From: Archilochus colubris | Taxonomy: Eukaryota > Chordata > Aves > Apodiformes > Trochilidae | Assembly: GCA_023079485.1 (NCBI GenBank) | Contig: CM041084.1 | Location: forward strand, 11,282,609 to 11,346,608 | Reading direction: 5' to 3' | Length of the DNA: 64,000 nt | Shown here: piece after piece, positions 22,801-34,744 of the stretch | Layout of the letters: the number at the start of each line of letters is the position of its first letter | Position numbering within the stretch: the stretch's first letter is position 1 | The notes under the pieces: generated by a model | Databases searched by the model: none | What the model saw: only the letters and a program-made list of their open reading frames with translations | Told to the model about the DNA's origin: nothing | Program-made: the position numbers and the translations under genes

Positions 22801-24339
22801 ACTACATCAGTTTTGATCCATATCAATGTCAATATTTCATATGTACATTTTTTTTCATGAAAAGTAAGAATTATTCTACCTTTTCCTTAGGCTCTTGGGT
22901 AACAGGAAATCTAGTAAATGCATGTTTGGTAAGAGACAGACAATGAATGTGAAAGGTTCTCTAAGCATGAACTCAATGAAGTTCTTGAGGTGAAAAAGTT
23001 GGTCTTTTTGTCAGTGTATAAAATGGTAAAAAATCATATTTCATACAGTTGGTGAAAGGTGGATGAGCTGTAGAAAATTTTTTTATAATCATACATTCTG
23101 CTAATTGAATTAGAAGTGGCATTGGGCAAATTCTGTTATAGGAAAAAAGCTTGTCCCTTTCAGCCTTAAAATTACAGTACAAGAACAGTCTGAACACTCA
23201 GTGGATCTGCTGCATTTCACACTCATCCTATTTCCCTAATACTCCTCTGCTTTTATTCTCAAGACAAATGGGTAGATGCTACACCAGTGTGCTCTTGTAA
23301 TTAGAATTTATTGGATGAAATTGCCTCCCTTTAAAAAACTAGGACTATCACTAATATTTCTTCCAATAGATATACTGAAAGGTAAGGCCTCTGACTTTCA
23401 CATCTCAAAACATTATATCTATTGCACTGCCTCATTTCTTGAAGTCCAAACCTTGGTACCTCAGTACAGGCTTCTAGAAGACATGTGCCCAGGGTCAGAT
23501 CATTAGAGAAAATTTAAACCTTTAGAACATTCCTTTAGAACACTTTTTCAATACTGTTTACACCAGAGACTTCCTTGTACAAATCCGCTTTACAGACAGC
23601 AAAAATAACATAGGAAGAAATTATTTATCTCTGATCTCTGCTAAGAAGGAGAGCAAGCCTAAGTCCTCAGGGGGCCTTCTATCACTTAAACTAACCAGGA
23701 GGGGATTAATCAAAGATATCTTTGCTGCATGATGTAGAGTCAGCTTCAAAGCTACAATCACATTGATCAGTGTGCAACGGAGCAACACTCACAGAATCTT
23801 ATGTTTTAAGTTGAGTTAGAGCAGAGACTGAAATACCCAGTTTGTTTCATCACTCCTTCTTTCCCATCAAACAACAACAGAATACTGTGATGACCTGGAA
23901 TCCAAAGTGAGCTGCTCTGGTGTTTGCACAGCCCTGCACTGTAATGAGGAGTAAGCATTGAACCCTTCATGGTGATTTGAGGTACTAGCTCCTTGCAAGC
24001 AAGTCTAACATCCCTTCACATGGCCTTTAAAAACTTCCTTGTATGCAAACAGAGTTTCTCTATTTATGGGAGGTTGATTATTCCTGATAGCTCCATTTTT
24101 ACCATGGCATAAATAGTGTTATTTCCATCCTACCACAACAGCACACAGTGGAAATACTGTAGTTGTGAAGTAACTCTGTTGCCATTACAAAGCAAAACTA
24201 GTAACCTTTCAGATATGCCCTGAATGAAGAATTACCCTGGAGTGTTTGTAAATAGAAAATTAGCTGTAAAGGTTGTTAAGATAATGGAAGAAATATTTCT
24301 TAAGTGAAAAATTACAAATAGATTTCCATCAATCCTAAT
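16879..24339. other. Repeat-poor AT-rich desert, nothing recognised
   Basis: About 7.5 kb without any recognisable transposon, RNA gene or coding exon. Small tandem words occur (GAAT repeats near 19786-19802; a GAGTTAGT duplication near 22506-22523; an ACACACAGAAA duplication near 18630-18652). The segment near 22050-22340 is purine-rich, with overlapping short frames on both strands that match no family I know. Confidence 0.55.
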
Positions 24340-24359
24340 AAAAAAAAAAAAAAAAAAAA
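24340..24359. repeat. (A)20 homopolymer
   Basis: Twenty consecutive A. The upstream bases do not resemble a processed transcript or SINE, so it is treated as a simple repeat. Confidence 0.9.
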
Positions 24360-27300
24360 GAAATCTGTTTAATTAAATAATCTTTCCTTTTCTATTTTTG
24401 TTGAAAGTGAATAACTTCTGCCACATTTGAAGAAAATATTAGCATTGCAGAAAAAAGTCCTCTAACATAACACTTGTTTTCACCAGTTAACTTTATATAA
24501 ATACCATTTTTTTCCAAAAGTGGTTAGAAATTTTTCAATAAAAAGTCTTGCCATTAAAACTTTTAGAAAAAAATAATGTTTTCAAAATGGACCATCTTCT
24601 GGGTAGTGCATATGAATTTGTTTGACATCAGGGAAGAATTTCAGGGGAGATAGGGATAACCTTCATAACAGACAATTTGAAGGTAACTGGAAGATTCAGT
24701 TGGATCTGATAGATAGATCTAGTTTGATTGATTTATATAATTAAGAAAAGAGGCTTTTCCATAAGTGTCTTGCAGCCTAACTATGACCCTTTAATATGAG
24801 CCCATGGATGGTTAATCTTCTAATGCAATAAATGTAAAAAAATTATAGAAAATGAAACATGCAAAAGGAGTTCATATCCCTACTCAAAGGTAGCTAGGCC
24901 ATTGGCTATATTTCAATCTTTATTCTTTTATTTTTCTTTTTTTTCCTCATTGAAAATCTTCAAACTATTTTGGTTCCACTCCAATATTGTGCAAAACCAG
25001 ATGTCAACAACAGAAAACATTTCAGTTCAGTGGAGTTGTTTTTCTATAGATAATGAAGCTATTTCTGAACTCTCAGAAGAATGAAAAGGTGAAGCTGAGA
25101 ACAAGATCAATAACTTGTATGCGTTTGTTAAAAATTATACTGTATCTTCCTTTTGATATGTCCATTTCCTCTGCTGCTGGTCTCAGGGGAGGGCAGAACA
25201 AACCTCAGTAGAGTAACAGCTCCAGCTCAGGTTGTCATTTCCATTTGGATGCAATTGCTTTCATTTGCCTCATAGGATATTTATTGCCCAGATAGCTGGG
25301 AAGACACAGAGAAAGATCACAAGAAGGGAAAAGATGGTGCTTGTTGTTTAGGCTCATTAGCAGCTATGTTTGATGCTCTTTTGAACAAGTCTGACATTTT
25401 TCAGTAGGCTTCAGCCACTTCTGGGTTCTCCACAGATGTTCCTGTTCCATCTTCTCTGTCATCTCTCTTGCTAACCTTCACTTCATGCTCAACTCCCCCT
25501 TTAGGATGTTTTTGCCTGTGATCATTGGAAGAAAATGATAGGCTGTGAAAGAAGGATGACTTAAATTTTTCTATGCTTGAAGAATGCCTTCATGAAGCAG
25601 AGCTGGTGCCTGCAGTCTTCCTGCTCTTCCTGCTGCTGAGCCAAACACTGGAACAGAAACAAATCCAACTGAGCTACACCCTAAATAGAAGAAAGGAGTT
25701 GTTCAAGGCTTCAGCAGAGTTAAACCTCTAGGGAAATGTGGAGGACAACTGTAGGAAGTTTAAAAGGAACTACAAGCAATGGGCAGCAGCAAAAAGGAAA
25801 GCAGAAGGCAGCCTTGTTTCTGACAGTAGGTGGTTTTGAACTACTTGATGTTTTAATGGCTGTCAGTAGCTGAAGCAGAGAGGCTAGCTCTGAAAGTGCA
25901 GTACAGAATTCCAGTACTTCACACTTCACATAAAAACGAAGCATGTGAATGATTTTTAGACTCAGAAAGAAGGTTTGCAAGAATTTGTGGAGAAAATTGT
26001 ACAATTTCAAGTTGTGTAAAGCTATCTTCCACTTTTAGAGTTATCTCAGTCCTTATCATCAGACTAAATTATGAGACCATCTAGGGCAATGCACTTGAAA
26101 AGAGGCTACTAAAAGATTCAGAACTCACTATTGAGAAATTAATTTTTTCTAGGCCAAAGAAATTGTCTGCTGAAGCCCCTGAGCTGTGTAATACAATGAA
26201 ACAAAGCACTTGAATGTAAATAGATGCAGTTCAGTGCTTAGTGGTGAATGAGGCTCTGGTTTATTATTTCTACTTTAGATAAATATTCAGTGCCTAAATG
26301 GGGACTAGAGGTGCCTTCTCTCTGCAAAGGGTTTTCCTAGTCTGTAGCCAGCAGAGTGAGAAAATCACCTGCAGAGAATCACATCAGGTCAATCTGTGAG
26401 GATCTCTCCCTTTGTCACACATCCTCTGACTGTGAAGGCAACCTCAGGTGACTAGGTTCTTGACACAGGTCTTTCTTTCAAGTTTTGGAAGTGGAATGAC
26501 ATGAAATAAATCTGAGTCCAAAGAAATGTGTAAACAATAGACTGGAAAAGGTATATTTACTTTCTACTTTGCTACTATGAAAAGAAAACCCAGTGCAGGT
26601 GAAAAATAGGCAGGGCTCAGATGGTGAACCGAATAAAAGAGCACAGATCCAAAATCATTAAAGAAGATTGGAAGATGCCTTCTGGTCATAAGAAAACCAT
26701 CAATACAGCTTCAGAAGCCAAATCTGAATATTTAAGTCAAAGCCAATGCACTTATTTGTCTGCATATTATAGAATAAGTAGAAAAAAAATGGAACTAAAA
26801 ACCACATTGGTCATTGCAGAAAAAAAGGTGGAACATGTTACAAGCAAACCTTAAGAATTAAAATATGCACAACGATAATGCGCCTCACTATCTGCAAGGA
26901 CAGGAATTTCTGAATGATGGTTGAAACCAAATTGTTTTTCTATACTTATATCTCCTGCCTTCTAACACTGAATGACGCTGCATGCCAGTCAGAGAAATAT
27001 TAATTTATTTCTGTGACTTCACAACTATCCAAAGCAAATCATATTCTACTAATTTTACTGCCAGAAGTGAATCTCTGTGCCTTCCACAAACACACAGGGA
27101 TCACTATTAGGCTTATAGATGTTTCCTTAATTTAAGACAAATTTTAAGATGGATATTTTTTCTTTTAAAACGTACACTCTGTATCATTTGGCTAAAGCAT
27201 GGTACCATCATTTCTAGAGTTGAAACATGTACTTGCCTTGTCAAGAAAGGAAAATGCTCATCTTTCTCAGCTGAAAAGTGAACTTAGGCTGCTGAGGACA

Positions 27301-29924
27301 ACATCTTACACAGGGAATGGATCTATTAACATGGTAGTGTGGACACTTGATGTTCTGAAGACTGATTTTTAGTCTGCAATGTATCTCAATATTATGCAGG
27401 ACATTTTGTAAAGGATGTCAAAAAAAGTCACTCCATAAATGTTTACAGGAAAAATATATGCATTGTGTAAGGATTACTAAATTTAAGGAAAGCACGAGAA
27501 GTACTTTATGGGGATCTCAAGTGAATTGCAGCATTGAAGACAACATTACACCTCATTGTCTGGCAAAACACATTGGTCAAATTAAACAAAAATACAAGGC
27601 TAGAAAAATAGAAAAAACTGGTATCAGAACAAAGCAAGCAGAACTGTTTACATTGCACAGGAGGAACCACACAAGCAAACAAGCTCTTGCCTGTTACTTT
27701 CACATTCCCAGGACTTTCTTCCTTGAACTTAAATTGCTTTGTTCATGCATATCAATATTCTTCAATAGACATGATAATCTGGCATAGCAATGTCAGTGGG
27801 ATGAAAAAGATGATTGCAAAGAGTTTGCAGAGAAATAATGGGTTTAGATCTTTTGCCACTTGCATTCATTGTCCAGAATTCTAGAGGCTGGTACAGAGAT
27901 GTGTTGAAACCACTTTAAGTTTTCGTTAAAAACCAGTTAGGTCACACTCTGATCTGTCAATTTAAAAACCAGTAGGAGGGAAATATGGGCTGTACCCTGC
28001 TGAGTTTTCTGCACATCAGAAAAACAACACATCTCCAGTATTAGAAACTCATGATAAAAATAGGTGGAGTAAATGGGTTTGCTACGTATTAGTAAGAGGA
28101 AGGGAAAAAATCTGAAACTGAATAAATGAGAATAAGGAATGAGGAGTATCCCCTTTTGCTTCTGTCCAGAAGCCCTGCCCTGCTGCCCTTCTGTGAAGCA
28201 TCTTCCCAGCTAAAACTCTCAAGAAATCATGAATCTTAGAAGAATGCATTCTCTCAAATTGATCTGTTTTTTTGCTTGTTTGTTGTAATGGTTGGAATGC
28301 CAGTGAAACTTCCTTTTGGAATTATTTTGAAACAATTTTCAGGTTTGACTGTTACTGTTTGACAGCAACTGATGTGTCAAAACATGTGACCACACAGTCA
28401 ACTTCATTAGAAAAAGCCTTCAGGTATCCATGCAATTATGACAATATCCATTCTATATAAAAATTAATGGTCTGACAGAAGCTACAGATAGCCAAAACAA
28501 TCTTTGTCCTATTTGGCTGGTTCTCCTCACAGTGATGTGTACCATATATATCTGATATATATTTTAGTACTACTTTTTCATGTCCTTCACTTTAGCTGAT
28601 TTAATACAAATTCTGTCATAAAATATGCTAAGACATACACTGTGTGTCGTTGTGTGTTGTATGCAGTTTGTGTATCAAACAGATGTGAAAGCATAATAAA
28701 TCCTACACACATGGCTGGAAAAATGAAATGTAGGAAAACTGCACCCCAAGACTGGAGAGTTATTCTTCAAAAATACCCCTGGAGGTAGAGTGTGGCCCTC
28801 AGGCTGAGAGCAGTTAATGACTGCAGTCTGGAGTGCAACCCACAGTTTACAAGCTCAATTTGAATTTGAGATCCTGAGTTGGTAACTATAAAACTAACTA
28901 CCCTGCTAAGAACCCACAGAGACCAGATGGACCTGTAATTAATTGGAAATGCTTATATTCATGCATTTCCAAGGTGTAAGTTCTTATACCCATTTATGTG
29001 TGTGTGTATGTGCCTGTCTGAAAGTATACAAGCAATAATGATTTTAGTAAAAGGTAGGGCAATTTCTTAAGTTCCATGGAGCTGTTATAAAAAAACATCT
29101 CTCATGATTTCTTATTCCCTTCTTCAGAAACCACGTAGGGTATTAATTACACAAAAGAAGTGAAACACAAGGAACATGAGTTTGGTTTACCTTCTTCTGA
29201 AGTGAATTTGCCCAGCTCTCCCTGAGGTGTGTGTTTTCAGAAGTCATTGATAGGCAGGGTGGAACAGCAATGGTTTTCAGCATACCAGGTCTAGATGAGG
29301 GCATCTGCTCAAAGGTAGTGTGAGGGAGCAACATGGATGTGTGTCCTCAAACCTAATCCTAGGAGAAGAAGCCAATTAAAACACTTGTAAAATGTGGAAA
29401 CCACCTCCAGGCAGCATTGCTGATGTTCCATGGGCCAGGACCTTTGTAGAAACCTGTTGAATTCAGACAGGTGATTCCAGACCTTGTCAGTTATAGGGAA
29501 TTACAGGGAGTGAATAATTTTCTGGAGTTGTCTTTCTAGATTGACTAAAGAGAAAAATATGGATGATGTGCTCCTGATTTTGGGTTTTTTAGTTATATTG
29601 AGTGAGACGAATGAAGGCTCAAATATTTTAATAAGATGGAAGATTCATCCATTCTTGCTTATGAAGTCCCAAAATTTGGTCATAGCTGATTTTTAAGAAA
29701 TACATGTGCCATTTTTTTTCTCTTTATTTAAACCTATAAAAAGCATTAATATGAAAGAGAGAAATTATAATACAATTTTTTACTGGTTCATCTGGTTTTT
29801 GCAATGAAGGACTATAGAAAGCTCAATTTTTATGTTGTCACATGCATTGCACTGAATGCTAGGTGCTGTTCGGCCCCTGAGACCACAGTAAGTCCATGAT
29901 CTAAGCTCTAAAGTTATTATATAA
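24360..29924. other. AT-rich desert, nothing recognised
   Basis: No gene or transposon recognised in about 5.5 kb. The longest frame, 27458-27787 (+), is a 109-codon Lys/Arg/Thr-rich reading with no known domain. A short TG repeat lies near 28996-29012. Confidence 0.55.
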
Positions 29925-29947
29925 GGAAAAAAAAGAAAAAAAAGAAG
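29925..29947. repeat. A-rich AAAAAAAAG repeat
   Basis: Two runs of A8 separated by G; simple repeat. Confidence 0.8.
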
Positions 29948-31688
29948 GCATTAGGGGACTACGTGGCAAGGGGCTTTGGTAAAAAGAGCCATTCCACATA
30001 TCTGTCCTAATGGAGCAATGCCATAAGAAGTGACTAGAGTGGGAAAAAAACCAACTTCTTTCTCAATGCTGCATTACAACATGAGTACAATTGCAACTCT
30101 TTGTTGCTCCAGATAAGAAAGCGTATGTCTGTACCATCCAAGTGTAGGGCTTTATGCAGCAAGCCTGATACGTCTGTGCTGCTCTTAAGACACAACCTTC
30201 TGAGCAAAAATGTCTTCTGACTCTTTTTGCTAAGGAGAGAACCTGGTTTGCTGCATATATGCAGCGTTGATGACTTGGAGGTATGTGTCATGGAGTGAAA
30301 GAGGCACTGAACCCATCTGACAGTACCAATGCACACTCTGAAATCAGTGAGATTTTGTTACAGTTCTTTTTCCAAATATAAACTTGACAGATTTTCATTT
30401 CCAGTAAGTTTCATTTTTTTCATATCTGCAGTAGTGGCAGTATGAATCTGTGCATTCATTACCTACATACAGCAGCTTGACTTTTTCACAGTGACTCATT
30501 GAAGCTTGAGGTCACTGAGTAGGAAGGTTTCAAAGACCTGCTAAGGAAGCACAGTCCCTGTCAGGAATTTTTGATATAGATTATCTCTACCTTGTGCTGC
30601 TGAGTTACTGACAAAGTGGTTTCACAGGAGATCTTTATATATATTTAAAAGGTGATTCACTCAGCCTTGGAGACAACAGACATCGAAGGCAGTCGACTGT
30701 ACACTGGAAAAATCACTCTATGGTACTAAATACTTCTTTTGTAACTGACAGAATCATTATTTTTTGTGTGCTCTGTGGTTCCTTTGTGTCAGATAAGCAC
30801 TCATTATCCTATACTTTTTAAGGTTAAAAATCTCCACTGGATGACACAGGGAAACTAGAGAAGACAGTTTTAAGACAATTAATGGACATCAAAAGGTTTT
30901 GAGGTTCCATGTGGATAAATGCAGATGGATTTAAGATGGTTCAGCTGAAATATCTTTCTTTCTTCCCTCCTTCCATTTCCCACCCCTCTTTCTCATTTTT
31001 TTCTTTTTTCAAAATCAAACTACAGATCTAACAATCTTAGATTTCCATTTTCTTTTTTGACTTCAGTCTAGTTTAATAGATCACTGGTACAACCCACATC
31101 TTTCTGTAAGCTTAATTTCTGTTCCATATCCAGATAGGTTCATTTTTCCATAGCTATAATAGAAGCAGTATGAATCATTACAATCCTACCAGCAACCTGA
31201 CTTTGGAAGGTTTTTACTTTTGATTTAGATCTGAGTTGAAATCAATAAATGCTTCCAGCTCTCTTTCTTTATTTTTTCTTTTAAATTTTTCTTTTTTTAG
31301 CACTTGGAGGTAGACCTGTTGAGGAATACACTGATGTAATGTCTTAATTGAAAAACACGAATTCATGTTACATGAAATATTACAGGATGTTTTGATATTG
31401 TTGGTCTTGGTCTGGGAATGTGGTCTGCCAGGTTTCCAATCACTATAGATTGAAAAAGAGGTGAGGAGCTGTTGCTTCAAATTCAAGTGCAACTTAATAT
31501 TAATTTTGAAAAATCATTATAAAATATGTTGACCCTTTCTTCATACCAATTATTAAAAGAAATAATATAAAGCTTATCTGCATGTTAAAAGCCCACTATT
31601 TAAGCTAATCTAATGATGAAAAAACAAAACAAATCACTTCCAAATGATTATAAGTATATTTAGTATAAGACAGTTTTTGTAGTACTAC
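29948..31688. other. AT-rich sequence, nothing recognised
   Basis: No gene, RNA or transposon seen. A pyrimidine-rich stretch lies at about 30957-31014. Confidence 0.55.
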
Positions 31689-31712
31689 TTTTTTTTTTTT
31701 TTTTTTTTTTTT
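31689..31712. repeat. (T)24 homopolymer
   Basis: Twenty-four consecutive T, with no adjacent retroelement recognised on the minus strand. Confidence 0.9.
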
Positions 31713-34280
31713 CTCAGAAGGGAGATATTCTGTACTGGTATAAGATACTTTTATACTCAACATGAAAATTTCATGGGAAGCAGTTTCCCATGGTAGGAGT
31801 TATATTGGCATAACTGTTTAAAATCCTTTTTTCAGAAAGCTTTCCAAACTCCCTTTACAAGCAAAATCATGTTCTCTCAAGCAGGTATTGCTACTTGTTA
31901 AGATTTATTTCATTTCCATACCCAATTAGCTCCTAACAGTTGGATAGTACAATGCTAACTTGGTCTACTGCCATAGCATATAAATTTATGCAGGGTCTAT
32001 ACAGGAAAAACTATTAAAAGCAGAGGACACTGCAACAAAATGGAAATAGTGTCATAAAAGGTTTTTATTTCAGCTACAATCATGCAGGCTTTGTCCACCT
32101 TCCAGCTTGGTTTCCCCATTCTTGCTGTAGCAGTGCCATGCAGCAGTGTTGCTATAAGGAGGGGCAAGGGACTCAGGATAGTGGTGGATCCAAGCATCCT
32201 GTTTCTTGTGCTGGCACGAGTCAGTACAATGGTTGTGTTGCCTTTGTCAAGCTTAAGGAAATAAATCTCATGATGGGGTATTAGTTCAAGAGTTACACTC
32301 TCTTACAATTTGTGGGAACAATCCCAAACAGCTCTGCTAGCTGTGTCCATTAACTGGACTACTATCTCTGACATTATCTATGAGCCACGGATAGAAAAAT
32401 ATAGGATCCATAAATTTATTTGCATGTAACTTTTTTGTTTACTCCAAGAAAGTTTTAGCAATTTTGTGGTTTATATCTCTTGCCTCTGGAGAGAAGGCCA
32501 ACACCAGAGATCATGGAGAAGTCAAAAAAATCACCAGGTCATGGAAGCTCTCAATCTCACTAATGAAGTTAAGGAACAGTGGTGATCCTGCATGCCTTTT
32601 GCACCTTCACTGTTTGTCTCAATAACCTCTCCAATCTTTTTGGTTTATGTGTGTCATTGTAGGAACAAACATTTTTTAATAACAGGTAAATGTGCCAATT
32701 GGACATATGACATATAGAATTTGTTCCCACTTGTTTCCTGCTGAAAATAAATGTTGATTCTCCTCTGTCATTATTAAGGATCTTATTTCCCTTTGGCTGT
32801 GGTTTTAGTTCTAGGGTTCATGTAGAGTCTTAACATTTGAGGGTGAAATGATCTGCAGCTTGGTGTATCTACAGAGCTATGTCAACTTCATACCCTAAAA
32901 AAGCAAAGCTCCCTTCTGTCTGCCTAAGGATTGTCTGCAGTGGGTTCCTCAGAGACAGCTTCACTCCCAGAGTTAGAGTTTAAAACACTGTAACTTGCTG
33001 AAGTGGTTCAAAAGTGAAAGAGCTCAATTTTTTGAGACTTCACCTACCTAATTGACATGGTTCACATGCAACTGACACCAGGTGCTTGTCTATCTGTTTG
33101 CCCCCAAAACAGACACAGCAAAATAAACTTGTGGTTCTACAGAGACCAGAAATCACAGCCTGGAGCAGTAGGAAAAAGCCATTTTCTTTAACAGTTGAAT
33201 CCAATACGCTAGAAGATGAGCTGAGGCAGATGAGCTACAGGGACAAAATTTCTCTGCTTTCTGAAAGATGCAACAACCTTTGACAGCAGGGGAGACCTGG
33301 GGCTGGAAAGGTCCTCATGACAAGGTGATCCAGAAATGAAGTCACGGCATCCTCAGAGCTGTTTGTTACCATTTTTGCCTGCCTACAGTGATAAAAACTC
33401 CCCCACCTTGCACAGGCAGAAAACTCAAACTCTTATTCCAGGGCTCCGAGAGTATAACAATGCTGGGGACAATACAAACAAGTAGATTTTCCTTTTGTTA
33501 TTCTAAACACAAACTATAGGTTTGTTCTAAATAAAGTCTCCGTCATATCAATCCACTGACTATAAAGGTGGAGAAGGAAATTACGCATGTTAATGAGAAT
33601 CATTTTGTCCCAGTCACATAAATGCATATTAGGAACCTACAGGAGTACAGCTGAGGGTTCAAGAGAATTTCTAGATTATTTCACTTCTCTTTTGACTACA
33701 GATAACTCACTGACAGTCCATATCCCAACCCAAAAGTTAAATGGAAAAGTAAATTTGCCTATTTTTACTCATTTCCATCACCAAAATCAAAAGCAGTGTG
33801 GGTCTGAGAGCAGGAATTATTTAGACTGTAGTTTATTTGACTCAGAGGCTGTCTTCCCATCATGTACCTGTCTATGTTCAGCATACTAAATTTCTGATCA
33901 CCTAATGGTGACTCTTAAGTCTGACTAGAACACAAAGAAATAGTTGAGAATAGATGGAACATTCAATTAAGATCCAAAAAAAGAACTGAAAAATGGCAAC
34001 AGCAATCTTTGGTTTCTATTTAACAGGTCTGTTCCCAGACCTTCCGAGAAAAATTTGAGTTAATGCATATGGACTGAAAATGGTAGAAATTTTCTTTTAA
34101 GCATGACATCAATCGTGAAAAACAGACTACTCACTTTCAAGAATCTGACCTGAACATGATTACTGCTCACACACTTGAAATAGCAATACAAAATCAAGCA
34201 GCAGTGAATAAAATACATATACTAATATAAAACAACTGAGAAAAATAATAACTGTTTTAATTGGGCCAATTCTTATTTCC
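31713..34280. other. AT-rich sequence, nothing recognised
   Basis: No gene recognised. The 100-codon plus frame 33587-33889 has no family resemblance and lies in non-coding-looking DNA. Confidence 0.55.
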
Positions 34281-34450
34281 TAAGAAAGTGAAGCCATATT
34301 CTATGTGTACAGTAACCCAATTATTATGCAAATGAACAAAGCAGATGATGTGTTAATTTCTATCTTAAATCACTTTCAGTGCAATAAACAGTTCAGTTTC
34401 TGCTTTATTGGCTAAAGACTTCCTATCTCAACAAAACTCTTTATGCTTTT
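34281..34450. promoter_or_regulatory. Candidate enhancer with adjacent octamer and SOX-like sites
   Basis: A perfect POU octamer ATGCAAAT (34326-34333) is followed after one base by AACAAAG (34335-34341), the reverse complement of the SOX core CTTTGTT. A CCAAT word and an AATTATT word lie directly before it. POU/SOX neighbours are typical of neural and pluripotency enhancers. It is not a coding or repeat sequence that I recognise. The motif match is direct; function is inference. Confidence 0.28.
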
Positions 34451-34707
34451 CTTTTCCACTAAGATGTTATTATTTTATTGGAAGAAAGATTACTTGGCAA
34501 CTTCTGTCATAATTAATACAATTATTTCCATTTGTTTTAGACTATGCTAGTAATTCTGTACTTTATAAAATGAAATTCCACTTTATTCCCATGAGATGAT
34601 AGCTAACATAAACTGGTGTCATCTGGTACATTTACTGATCCTTATGGTTAAATGTTGAGCTTTTGTTTTTTGTTTTTTGTTCCTAGTAACTAGGAATTTG
34701 TTTCTTT

Positions 34708-34709
<2 letters not shown>

Positions 34710-34741
<32 letters not shown>
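34710..34741. repeat. (TA)n microsatellite
   Basis: About 16 perfect TA units, preceded at 34661-34680 by a GTTTTTT repeat. Confidence 0.95.

Positions 34742-34744
<3 letters not shown>

Noticed and set aside
24340..24359. A20 run as the tail of a processed pseudogene
   Set aside because: No transcript-like or SINE-like sequence precedes it and no target duplication was seen.
27458..27787. 109-codon Lys/Thr-rich frame
   Set aside because: No family resemblance, AT-rich surroundings and no supporting exon signals.
33587..33889. 100-codon plus frame
   Set aside because: No recognisable domain or conserved motif; length is within chance expectation for 64 kb.
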